DNA from: Actimicrobium sp034313845
Lineage (GTDB): Bacteria > Pseudomonadota > Gammaproteobacteria > Burkholderiales > Burkholderiaceae_D
Assembly (NCBI RefSeq): GCF_034313845.1
Contig: NZ_JAVIWN010000001.1
Strand: one strand, 5' to 3'
DNA length: 64,000 nucleotides
Of the stretch, positions 50,715 to 58,778 are shown piece by piece (position 1 is the first letter of the stretch; every line of letters starts with the position of its first letter). Position numbers and translations under genes: made by a program. Below the pieces are notes generated by a model that saw only the letters and a program-made list of their open reading frames with translations, was not told the DNA's origin and ran no database searches.

Positions 50715-51062
50715 TTACAACACCGATCTGGGATGCCAGGTGCGTTGCGGTTGTCGCCAGTCGATACCTTCGAGCAGCATCGACAGCTGCGCCGGCGTCA
50801 GGCATACCGATCCACTGGTGGCTTGCGGCCACACAAACCGACCCTGTTCGAGCCGCTTGGCCAGCAGGCACAGACCATCCTCCGTGGCCCACAATAGTTT
50901 GACCGTATCGCCGCGGCGGCCACGGAACACGAAGACATGGCCATTGAACGGATCGGCTGCCAATGCGGTTTCTACCTTCGCAGCCAATCCCTGGAAGCCA
51001 CAGCGCATGTCCGTGATACCGGCGGCGATCCAGATCCGCGTGCCGACAGGCAGGCCGATCAT
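50715..51062 (-). CDS. tnpB: IS66 accessory protein TnpB
   Basis: A 115-residue protein with the IS66 Orf2 pattern: TRIWIAAGITDMRCGFQGLA, NGHVFVFRGRRGDTVKLLW, and EDGLCLLAKRLEQGRFVWP. It is needed with TnpA for transposition. It overlaps tnpA by four bases. Confidence 0.95.
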   Translation of the reverse strand: MIGLPVGTRIWIAAGITDMRCGFQGLAAKVETALAADPFNGHVFVFRGRRGDTVKLLWATEDGLCLLAKRLEQGRFVWPQATSGSVCLTPAQLSMLLEGIDWRQPQRTWHPRSVL

Positions 51063-51541
51063 GGGTGGAAGTGACGCAATACCTGCGCCAGGATGGCCGC
51101 ATCGACCGTCCCTTCCAGGCGCAAGGTGGTGGTCGCCAGGCTGATTTCGATGACGCCAGACTGGATGGTTTGTCGGTGCCCCCGTATCGCCTTCGGCGCG
51201 TTAGTATCGACCGGCACCGGGACCGAGACCGGCTCAGCAACAGGTGCCACAGCGTTGGTGGTAGGCGTGATGTGGACTTCCATGAATGTTGACGGCGCAG
51301 TCTCTTGTGTACCGACATCGCTGGCAAGATATGCACGCCGCCATTTATGCAGCATGTTGGCGTTGATCCCGTTGTCCAAGGCCAGACGGGCGACGGACAC
51401 GCCGGGAGCGCAAGCGGCTATCGCCAGTTGCTTCTTGAAATCGATCGGATAATTACGACGACCTTTGCGGCTGCCGGATTGGATGGTTGTGTTCAAAGTG
51501 GTCCCCACTACTATTTGGTGGGCACCACTTTGGCGGGTCAT
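51059..51541 (-). CDS. tnpA: IS66 accessory protein TnpA
   Basis: A 160-residue protein with a helix-turn-helix region like IS3/IS911 OrfA (RRNYPIDFKKQLAIAACAPG, ARLALDNGINANMLHKWRRA) and a C-terminal beta part (GVIEISLATTTLRLEGTVDA). It probably binds the IS ends. The ATG at 51541 may not be the true start; internal TTG codons are possible. It overlaps tnpB. Confidence 0.9.
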   Translation of the reverse strand: MTRQSGAHQIVVGTTLNTTIQSGSRKGRRNYPIDFKKQLAIAACAPGVSVARLALDNGINANMLHKWRRAYLASDVGTQETAPSTFMEVHITPTTNAVAPVAEPVSVPVPVDTNAPKAIRGHRQTIQSGVIEISLATTTLRLEGTVDAAILAQVLRHFHP

Positions 51542-51578
51542 TGGTGTGCTGTACAGACGTCCTTGATGAGGCGCTTAC

Positions 51579-51586
51579 GGATGAGC
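51579..51586. repeat. IS66 target-site duplication, right
   Basis: GGATGAGC, matching 49041-49048 exactly. Confidence 0.95.
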
Positions 51587-52407
51587 TGTACTGAAGGTGA
51601 GCCAGTCTGGTCGACATGCCCACATGATGTAACGGCGTCCTGATGCGCATTCAGCAATGAATTTGCCCTACGTATTTCTGCTGGTCGCAGCAACTTGTCA
51701 GAAAATTTTAATCCCGCCTGGGTAAGTGGAACGGTGATCTCCATCCCGGTATCGCGATCGAACACGGACAACTCATACCTTAAAAAATCTTTCTCGTTAT
51801 TGACACAGCCTTTACCAGCGACCTGATTGAAGCCGCGATATTCATAGCGACGATTACCGAACGTCAGTTCATTATGGCTGACACCTAACTTCGCAATCTC
51901 CATTTTCAGCAAGTCAATAATTGATTTTGCAGGCGAATGATCCGGGTCATAGTGTGTTTTGTGCGAAACGATCTCAAATGTCCCCTGCTTGGATGACAGC
52001 GCTTGTGCCAGAAAGTCTTTGAAACTGGCTACCGGCGGCGATTGCCCGGCAGCATAGATCACTTGGCCAGACTCCACACCGTGAGATTTCTGCCGTGTAC
52101 AGTGTGCATGGATTGGTTTTTTCGCGGCACCGGGTATGCTCATGTCAACATGCAATACATGTTCATTGTCGAGGCAGCAGACACCCGTTTCGTTTGGCAC
52201 CACTTCGGTCTTGCTGAACATGCGTAGCAGCGGTTGTGTTCGGCGCCATGCTTGCCCTCTTTTGAGTAGTGATTTCCACATGGTGACGACTTTGGCTTCA
52301 ATCGCCAAACTGCTGCCCCGCGAATGCAGCTCGGATTTGGATAAGACAGGCACCTTACTTCGTGAAGTTCTGTCGAAACGATGCAGTGATTTAGATAAGC
52401 CAGACAT
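51579..52407 (-). pseudogene. Tyrosine-phosphatase-like effector gene, N-terminal part before IS66
   Basis: The first 276 codons of the interrupted gene, from ATG 52407 (MSGLSKSLHRFDRTSRSK, with AGG upstream). It has a basic, Ser-rich, non-Sec N-terminus of the type seen in type III-secreted proteins, then a domain with HVDMSIPGAAKKPIHAHC, KTHYDPDHSPAKSIIDLL, LRYELSVFDRDTGMEITVPL and FSDKLLRPAEIRRANSLL. It reaches SVQLI at the insertion, where the phosphatase loop begins. Beyond this, the frame reads 13 residues into IS66 and stops at 51538. No secretion genes are in the window, so the route is unknown. Confidence 0.75.
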
Positions 52408-52621
52408 GTATAAACCTGATGGAATAGTTGTTCATAATGACTCGTAACGTTACTTGGATTGTCCCCAACGACGAGCGCTTGCCGATTCTCTTGATCAGGT
52501 CTTTCTCCCAGCGACCTGAAATGAAGCACTCCTTGATCCCTGCAGGCGGTGTGTGAATGCGCTGCATGCTAGGAATCTGATTGCCGCACTCTGCGCTGCG
52601 GCTGCGCGACTGGATTATTGG
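52408..52621 (-). other. Gap between the two effector-like genes
   Basis: 214 bp with no supported gene. It probably carries the promoter of the interrupted phosphatase-like gene, but I see no clear elements. Confidence 0.4.
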
Positions 52622-54523
52622 CTAAAGAACCGCTCCTTTTGGAAACACTTTTTCAGCTGCTGTCATGACAAAATTTGCATCGATATCTCTAAGCAAGACC
52701 AATTCAACGCGTGCTTTAGCAAGGAACATATCTCTTTTTAAATTACTGATTTCGGCCTCGACGGCCATGCGGGCCGGACTATTCTCATCAGGACCCGCTT
52801 CCTCACGAGACCCGCTGCAGTTGAATGCATTGTCATCTTCAAAAGACGCATTGATGTCGCCGGCCATTTTTGCAAGCTCCGTAAATATCTCTTCCTCAGG
52901 AATCTCTTGCGGCAATGACAGATCGATCGCAGTAGGAATGTCAGCAATTCGTTGAATGACGCCAGTAGGGCAAGGCCATTCATCGCCAAGTTCAACAAAT
53001 TTATTGATCATGGCATTGCGTAAATTTTGTTTCATTTCCTGATTGGTGCCCTGTTCAATGTACCCCCAAACGATAGCCAAAACAGGTGAAAAATTTCTAT
53101 TGAATTCACCAGTTCCATCTCGTTGCATGATTCGATTGAACGCAGCCATCGCTAATTCTGACGGCGCCTGCGTGGCAAGATATCGACGGATCTCAGCGTC
53201 AGTTTCCTCTGCAGTTTTCTTTGAACCAGCAGGTGTTCTGTTGGCCATTACTTCCAACAGTTTATTGCCAGCTACTATAACCGGCCTATTGTGAACATCT
53301 TCACCGTAACGAATTCCCAATTCACCATCTTTATCAATGAATTCCTGTCGCACTCGAATTGGTTCCGGCAAGCTTTCTTTCTTTGACCATTCTTCAATAC
53401 GTGCTCTTGGAAAATCGACACCGTATAGTCGAACTACTTGATCATTCGCATTTAAAATATTCACGAGTCTCAATGAGATATCTGGTACCTGCTCGCGCCG
53501 ATTTTCGAGTGCGATCTCCAACGCAAACTCGAGACATGCCTTGGCAGTTAAATTTCTGCTACCGATTTCCGTAGTCACCACATCAAGAAAATAGGAATCG
53601 TAATGCTCCGCCTCATTGATTTTCTCGTCGGCGGCCTCGAGAAGGCGTTGGATTTTTTCCTCGGAGTCTAGTCGTGAAAATGGACTTATCGGTCTGTCGG
53701 GAGTGGTTTCTGTTTGGGAGGAGGCATTCGAAGTTAGGGAGGAGCGATTCGAGCGTACGCTTCCTTCTTTGTCGTTTGCCAATGCCGCTGCCACATATTC
53801 TGCACCTGTGTTGCCTGCCAGCGCCGCTGCCTCACCCCGTGCGACGGCCGCTGTCAGCGCCGCTACCTCGCCATCGGCGTCAATTCTGCGTCTCTCTGCG
53901 TTAGCATAAAAGGCCGCATCCAAGGCCACATCTCCACCCCAAGCGTCGTGCAATGCCTGCGCCACTTGCCGTAATGGCAAGTGTGGATTATCCGTGTCGC
54001 CTGCCAGCGCCACAGCCTCACCTTCGGCGACAATTCTGCGTCTAGCTGTGACAGCATCCAGAGCCGCATCCAAGGCCGCATCCCCGCGTCGTGCGGCGTC
54101 CATTAGTTCAGGTAATGCCTGCGCCACTTGCCGTAATGGCAAGCGTGGATTAACTGTGTCGTCTGCCAGCGCCGCTACCTCGCCCTCGGCGTCAGTTCTG
54201 CGTCTCGCTGCGTTATATCGGGCCGCATATTGGGCCGCACGCTCGCGTCGTACGGCGGCCGCTCCTGGTGCTGCAATCGCTTGCCTGTCTCTAGCAAGTT
54301 CCTCGGCATCAATTCTGCGTCTCGCTGCGTTAGCATCTTGGGCCGCATGCCCGCGCCGGGCGGCAGTATCAGGCTGCGGAAGATGACCGATTCCCGCGAC
54401 GGCTCCTTGCGGATCTATGGGTGCTATTGGCGCTGAGGGTGCTGTCGGTGCTGTCGGTGCTGGGGGCGGATCATTGCGATTGACTTGATCGCGTTTTAAT
54501 AATTTACCAAATAGTCTTTGCAT
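52622..54523 (-). CDS. Repeat-bearing effector-like protein, unknown function
   Basis: A 633-residue protein with no Sec signal. The N-terminus is basic (MQRLFGKLLKRDQVNR), then Pro/Ala-rich (PPPAPTAPTAPSAPIAP). Next come about two and a half 53- to 57-residue repeats (residues about 100-240) of the form ARRRTDAEGEVAALADDTVN, PRLPLRQVAQAL, GDAALDAALDA. The C-terminal 350 residues are helical and acidic, with SSLTSNASSQTETTPD before them and CPTGVIQRIADIPTAIDLSL near residue 540. I do not recognise the family. Layout and neighbour (a phosphatase-like effector gene) suggest a secreted effector, by inference. Composition is more AT-rich than the flanking chromosome. Confidence 0.7.
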   Translation of the reverse strand: MQRLFGKLLKRDQVNRNDPPPAPTAPTAPSAPIAPIDPQGAVAGIGHLPQPDTAARRGHAAQDANAARRRIDAEELARDRQAIAAPGAAAVRRERAAQYAARYNAARRRTDAEGEVAALADDTVNPRLPLRQVAQALPELMDAARRGDAALDAALDAVTARRRIVAEGEAVALAGDTDNPHLPLRQVAQALHDAWGGDVALDAAFYANAERRRIDADGEVAALTAAVARGEAAALAGNTGAEYVAAALANDKEGSVRSNRSSLTSNASSQTETTPDRPISPFSRLDSEEKIQRLLEAADEKINEAEHYDSYFLDVVTTEIGSRNLTAKACLEFALEIALENRREQVPDISLRLVNILNANDQVVRLYGVDFPRARIEEWSKKESLPEPIRVRQEFIDKDGELGIRYGEDVHNRPVIVAGNKLLEVMANRTPAGSKKTAEETDAEIRRYLATQAPSELAMAAFNRIMQRDGTGEFNRNFSPVLAIVWGYIEQGTNQEMKQNLRNAMINKFVELGDEWPCPTGVIQRIADIPTAIDLSLPQEIPEEEIFTELAKMAGDINASFEDDNAFNCSGSREEAGPDENSPARMAVEAEISNLKRDMFLAKARVELVLLRDIDANFVMTAAEKVFPKGAVL

Positions 54524-54662
54524 GATGAAAATGAATAAATAAATAAAGTAAAGAAAATGCTGATGGGATCGATTTTTGATGAAAATAAAATACCCGTATG
54601 TAGTGGTCTAATGAAATCGGACACCTCAATGGGAGCACACTCCCGCTAACTGAGGAAATTAC

Positions 54663-54947
54663 ATGACTAAAAAACACTTCGACATCGAGCTTAAGCTGGA
54701 AGTCGTGCGCATGATCAAAGATCAAGGACTGAGCATTTCCAATGTCAGTAAAACCATGGATGTCGGACCGACCGCGATTCGTCGCTGGGTCACGCAACAC
54801 GATGCGGAACTGCGTGGCGAGCCGGGCATCGGCAAGCCGCTGACGTCAGACCAGCAGCGCATTCGTTCACTGGAACGCGAGAACCGGGAATTACGACTGG
54901 ACGTGTCTATCCTAAAAAAGCATCGGCCTTCTTTGCCCGGGAACTGA
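54663..54947 (+). pseudogene. IS3 OrfA, copy 1, altered C-terminus
   Basis: Encodes the same HTH protein as copy 2 (MTKKHFDIELKLEVVRMIKD, TMDVGPTAIRRWVTQHDAEL) up to SILKK. A six-A run, against seven in copy 2, then shifts the frame to HRPSLPGN. The run is the place where programmed frameshifting to OrfB occurs in this family, so OrfAB production is probably lost. Confidence 0.85.
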
Positions 54948-54948
54948 A

Positions 54949-55828
54949 ATGAGCTACCAGCTCGTGACACAGTTACACAAGGAGGCCGTATCGACTGCCC
55001 GTAGTTGCCAGTTGCTGGCAGTCAGCCGTTCCGGGTATTACAACGCACAGTCCCGTCCTGCCAAACCGCTTTTTACGAAGGAAGCGGTCCACCTGAAGGC
55101 AGCCTTTGCCGCCAGCCGTCAAAGCTACGGTAGTCGGCGCCTAGTCAGCGCGGTGGCGCTGCAAGGCATTCGCATAGGTCGCTACAAAGCGCGTAGCCTG
55201 ATGCGCCAGGCGGGCTTGAAGCCGGTGTGGAAGCGCAAGTTCATTCACACCACCGACAGCAAGCATGACCTGGCGATTGCTCCCAACGTGCTCAACCGGA
55301 AGTTCAATCCGTCGGGGCCGAATATCGCGTGGGTGAGCGATATCACCTACATCCGTACCGACACCGGTTGGCTATATCTGGCCACGGTACTGGATCTGTT
55401 CTCGCGTAAGCTGATCGGCTGGGCCACCGCGCCTGGCTATGCCTGCTGCGCTGGTCTGCGAAGCGCTACGCATGGCCATTTCCAGTCGCAATCCGCCACC
55501 GGGATTGATCGTACATACGGACCGTGGAAGTCAGTACGCCAGCATCGAATATCAGGCCTTGCTGAAACGGTACGGTCTGGTGTCCAGCATGAGCCGTAAA
55601 GGTAACTGTTGGGACAACGCAGTTGCCGAACGCTTCTTCCTGAATCTGAAGATGGAATGCGTCTGGCGCACGCGATATGCCAACCAGGAAGAGGCCCGCA
55701 AGGACGTCACTTCCTACATCGTCGACTTTTATAATTGCACGCGTTTGCACTCCGTATTGGGCAACCTGTCGCCCTCCGTCTTTGAACGGAAAATGGCAGA
55801 AATACTTCCATTGGGGTGTCCGAAATAA
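54949..55828 (+). pseudogene. IS3 OrfB transposase, copy 1, frameshifted
   Basis: Starts like copy 2 (MSYQLVTQLHKEAVSTARSC), but after GWATAP an extra G (GCGCCTGGCTATG against GCGCCTGCTATG) shifts the frame. The rest, with IVHTDRGSQYAS and AVAERFFLNLKMEC, is in another frame to 55828. The DDE residues are therefore split and the protein is inactive as read. Confidence 0.9.
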
Positions 55829-55841
55829 CTTGACCACTACA

Positions 55842-56399
55842 GTATTCGTGACTTCATTCTCAAAGAAAATTCATGATTCGATCAAATCAACCCGGTTTTA
55901 GTTGTTAAGTGCGAGGACCTGAATAACTTGACCCCAAGGATTTAATACTGGAAGCAATAAATTGCGCTCATAAATAGATTTTCAGAATTGTTCAAAATGA
56001 ATCTATCGATCTGAGATCAACATCGACAGGGTTTGACTTGGTTGTCTGTAAAAAGAGTTGTGGCTGTGACTTCATATGGAATAGATAGCAACTTTACGAG
56101 GCAGACCTGTCGTATATGTTCGAATGCCTTCATCAGTTCCAAATTATTTCGTAGGACAACGATGGAAGAATTCTGAGGGCAAGGTTGAAGTCGAATCGAT
56201 GCTGTCTGAGGATGCGATTAATTTGCTATTCACCAAGCGCGCGCACCGTTGTAAGCTGAACCTCATCTGACATGCGCCTTGGAGGCGGGCTATCAAACTG
56301 GCGTGACACCAGTGTCGGGGGGGAGGTTGTCGACGCTGTGCTGGCGCATCAAACATCTGGCAGAACAATTCGGCACCAAGTCTGAAGAAATTTAAGCTG
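55842..56399. other. AT-rich stretch between the IS3 copies
   Basis: 558 bp without an intact gene. A short open end (LCWRIKHLAEQFGTKSEEI, 56331-56395, plus strand) may be the tail of a lost gene. The rest shows nothing recognisable. Confidence 0.5.
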
Positions 56400-56412
56400 T
56401 GTAGTGGTCAAG

Positions 56413-57291
56413 TTATTTCGGACACCCCAATGGAAGTATTTCTGCCATTTTCCGTTCAAAGACGGAGGGCGACAGGTTGCCCAATACGGAGTGCAAACGC
56501 GTGCAATTATAAAAGTCGACGATGTAGGAAGTGACGTCCTTGCGGGCCTCTTCCTGGTTGGCATATCGCGTGCGCCAGACGCATTCCATCTTCAGATTCA
56601 GGAAGAAGCGTTCGGCAACTGCGTTGTCCCAACAGTTACCTTTACGGCTCATGCTGGACACCAGACCGTACCGTTTCAGCAAGGCCTGATATTCGATGCT
56701 GGCGTACTGACTTCCACGGTCCGTATGTACGATCAATCCCGGTGGCGGATTGCGACTGGAAATGGCCATGCGTAGCGCTTCGCAGACCAGCGCAGCAGGC
56801 ATAGCAGGCGCGGTGGCCCAGCCGATCAGCTTACGCGAGAACAGATCCAGTACCGTGGCCAGATATAGCCAACCGGTGTCGGTACGGATGTAGGTGATGT
56901 CGCTCACCCACGCGATGTTCGGCCCCGACGGATTGAACTTCCGGTTGAGCACGTTGGGAGCAATCGCCAGGTCATGCTTGCTGTCGGTGGTGTGAATGAA
57001 CTTGCGCTTCCACACCGGCTTCAAGCCCGCCTGGCGCATCAGGCTACGCGCTTTGTAGCGACCTATGCGAATGCCTTGCAGCGCCACCGCGCTGACTAGG
57101 CGCCGACTACCGTAGCTTTGACGGCTGGCGGCAAAGGCTGCCTTCAGGTGGACCGCTTCCTTCGTAAAAAGCGGTTTGGCAGGACGGGACTGTGCGTTGT
57201 AATACCCGGAACGGCTGACTGCCAGCAACTGGCAACTACGGGCAGTCGATACGGCCTCCTTGTGTAACTGTGTCACGAGCTGGTAGCTCAT
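56413..57291 (-). CDS. IS3 OrfB transposase, copy 2
   Basis: A 292-residue integrase-like transposase with an N-terminal HTH_21-type region (AFAASRQSYGSRRLVSAVAL) and the DDE catalytic core: Asp in WVSDITYIRT, Asp in IVHTDRGSQYAS, Glu in ERFFLNLKME. It overlaps orfA by four bases (ATGA) and is probably also made as an OrfAB fusion by frameshifting at the seven-A run. Confidence 0.95.
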   Translation of the reverse strand: MSYQLVTQLHKEAVSTARSCQLLAVSRSGYYNAQSRPAKPLFTKEAVHLKAAFAASRQSYGSRRLVSAVALQGIRIGRYKARSLMRQAGLKPVWKRKFIHTTDSKHDLAIAPNVLNRKFNPSGPNIAWVSDITYIRTDTGWLYLATVLDLFSRKLIGWATAPAMPAALVCEALRMAISSRNPPPGLIVHTDRGSQYASIEYQALLKRYGLVSSMSRKGNCWDNAVAERFFLNLKMECVWRTRYANQEEARKDVTSYIVDFYNCTRLHSVLGNLSPSVFERKMAEILPLGCPK

Positions 57292-57578
57292 TTCAGTTCC
57301 CGGGCAAAGAAGGCCGATGCTTTTTTTAGGATAGACACGTCCAGTCGTAATTCCCGGTTCTCGCGTTCCAGTGAACGAATGCGCTGCTGGTCTGACGTCA
57401 GCGGCTTGCCGATGCCCGGCTCGCCACGCAGTTCCGCATCGTGTTGCGTGACCCAGCGACGAATCGCGGTCGGTCCGACATCCATGGTTTTACTGACATT
57501 GGAAATGCTCAGTCCTTGATCTTTGATCATGCGCACGACTTCCAGCTTAAGCTCGATGTCGAAGTGTTTTTTAGTCAT
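57288..57578 (-). CDS. IS3 OrfA, copy 2
   Basis: A 96-residue DNA-binding protein with helix-turn-helix (VRMIKDQGLSISNVSKTMDV) and leucine-zipper-like C-terminus (IRSLERENRELRLDVSILKK). It ends ASAFFARELK and overlaps orfB. Confidence 0.94.
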   Translation of the reverse strand: MTKKHFDIELKLEVVRMIKDQGLSISNVSKTMDVGPTAIRRWVTQHDAELRGEPGIGKPLTSDQQRIRSLERENRELRLDVSILKKASAFFARELK

Positions 57579-57642
57579 GTAATTTCCTCAGTTAGCGGGA
57601 GTGTGCTCCCATTGAGGTGTCCGATTTCATTAGACCACTACA

Positions 57643-57794
57643 CTGTGTTCACTCAGACATTTGATCCAATACGTACAGCAGAATTTCGCGAGAAGATATT
57701 GGCGGCGGGTCTGCCGATATAGTGGATCGCATAGGTCATCAAACAAACCTCCGTTTTATTGCCTGGGGCGACCGTGAGGACGCGAGCTGCCTGA
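57643..57794 (+). other. Gene remnant inside the right island edge
   Basis: An open tail FDPIRTAEFREKILAAGLPI ends at a TAG at 57720-57722, followed by other short open pieces. It looks like the 3' end of a gene cut off by IS3 copy 2. Family not recognised. Confidence 0.4.
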
Positions 57795-57983
57795 CCACTA
57801 CATCTAGTATTTTGGTCAGTCGCAAATCATGTGAGCTGGCGGCGGCCTATTGCAAGCTCGTCGCACAGTGGGTGAGCTCATTCGCAAACAATGTGAGTAC
57901 GAGCCGCTGGTGAGTCGTAATTAACCTAGGCTCAGATTGGCGCTGATTGCGAGCAGGACCATTTTCGATTGCAAGCCGTTACA
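57795..57983 (-). repeat. 189-bp island-flanking inverted repeat, right copy
   Basis: Reverse complement of the left copy, same length with no gaps. It ends 23 bp before the 3' end of mntP. I found no target duplication outside the two repeats. Confidence 0.88.
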
Positions 57984-58006
57984 GTTACAGCGTTGTTGTC
58001 AGGTGC

Positions 58007-58578
58007 TTACTTGGCCAGATGTTCGACCAAGAGTGTTGTGCCGACGACGATCAGCACCACGCCACCGAGCATTTCTGCGCGCTTGCCTATCGCATCACCC
58101 AGGCGGCGACCGATCAGGACACCAATCGTCACCATGACAGTGGTTGCCGTTCCGATTGCTGCTGCAACGATCCAGATATTGACATCGATAAAAGCGAGGC
58201 CGACACCAATAACGAGGGCATCGATGCTGGTCGCTACAGCTGTCAGCGCAAGCATCAGGATGGATTTGCTTCTGGGCGCTTCAACCACCTCCGCATCACT
58301 GTCCTGTGATCCGACGTAGATCATCCGTCCACCCAGGACGAGCAGCATCCAGAAAGCAATCCAGTGGTCCCATTCAGACAACCAATGTACATCGGCAGCC
58401 AACGAGCCAACGGTCCAGCCGAGGAGAGGCGTGATGGTCTCGATGGTGCCAAACAACATGCCGATTTTAAAGGCCTGCATGAAGCGGATTTTCCCAGTGC
58501 AGCGCCTTTGCCGATTGCTGCGGCAAACGCGTCTGTTGACATGGCAAGGGCAAGAAGAACGATGGCGATGAAATTCAT
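58007..58578 (-). pseudogene. mntP: Manganese efflux pump MntP with single-base frameshift
   Basis: From ATG 58578 the frame reads MNFIAIVLLALAMSTDAFAA, AIGKGAALGK, the MntP N-terminus. The rest (RFMQAFKIGMLFGTIETITP, LGGRMIYVG, SIDALVIGVGLAFIDVNIWI) lies in another frame to 58007. One A seems to be missing in the AAAA run near 58493, since AAAAA restores LGKIRFMQ. The acidic membrane residues of the family (MSTDAFAA, ATSIDALVIG) are both present. The upstream Mn riboswitch is intact. Either a recent loss or a base-calling error. Confidence 0.92.
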
Positions 58579-58650
58579 GGACGATTTTTCTTTCGGTTGG
58601 GCACAAGATCAAAGACATTTGCCGCGCGCCCAACCTCAACGCGGAAATGT

Positions 58651-58756
58651 CCTTGGTCTCGCCAACCGAAAGGTGCGCACGCCACGGCAGGTGTGCCGAG
58701 TATGTTGACGTGAGCGCTTTTGTCTGACGACAAAAACAGGCTACTCCCCAAAGAGT
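58651..58756 (-). promoter_or_regulatory. yybP-ykoY manganese riboswitch
   Basis: Minus-strand sequence shows the family core: CTTTGGGGAGTAGCC at the 5' side, CGTCAACATACTCGG in the middle, and GGCGAGACCAAGG at the 3' side. The outer CTTTGG pairs with CCAAGG. This RNA senses Mn2+ and usually switches on mntP. Downstream, GACATTTCCGCG pairs with CGCGGCAAATGTC (about 58612-58653) as a likely expression platform. Confidence 0.92.
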
Positions 58757-58778
58757 GGCTGGAGTCTAGCGCAGATCG

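Larger units (their letters stand above)
49049..51578 (-). mobile_element. IS66-family insertion sequence, complete
   Basis: A 2530-bp element with inverted ends GTAAGCGCCTCA at 49049 and its complement ending at 51578; the ends continue similar (ACGTCT). It carries tnpA, tnpB and tnpC in order on the minus strand. A perfect 8-bp direct repeat flanks it, as is standard for IS66. It is inserted in a phosphatase-like gene. Confidence 0.96.
54599..55841 (+). mobile_element. IS3-family element, copy 1 (defective)
   Basis: 1243 bp with imperfect inverted ends: TGTAGTGGTCTAATG at 54599 and the complement of TGTAGTGGTCAAGTT ending at 55841. A 3-bp duplication, GTA, flanks it (54596-54598 and 55842-55844). 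Compared with copy 2 it has one A fewer in the slippery run at about 54914-54919 and one G more at about 55434, which break both reading frames. Confidence 0.95.
56400..57642 (-). mobile_element. IS3-family element, copy 2 (intact)
   Basis: Same 1243-bp element in opposite orientation, ends at 56400 and 57642, flanked by the 3-bp duplication CTG (56397-56399 and 57643-57645). Both genes are open, so this copy may be able to move. Confidence 0.96.

Noticed and set aside
51538..52407. The 289-codon frame as a complete gene
   Set aside because: Its last 13 codons and stop lie inside the IS66 end; the true gene continues beyond the element.
54599..57642. The two IS3 copies as ends of a composite transposon
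   Set aside because: Each copy has its own 3-bp duplication (GTA and CTG), so each inserted alone.
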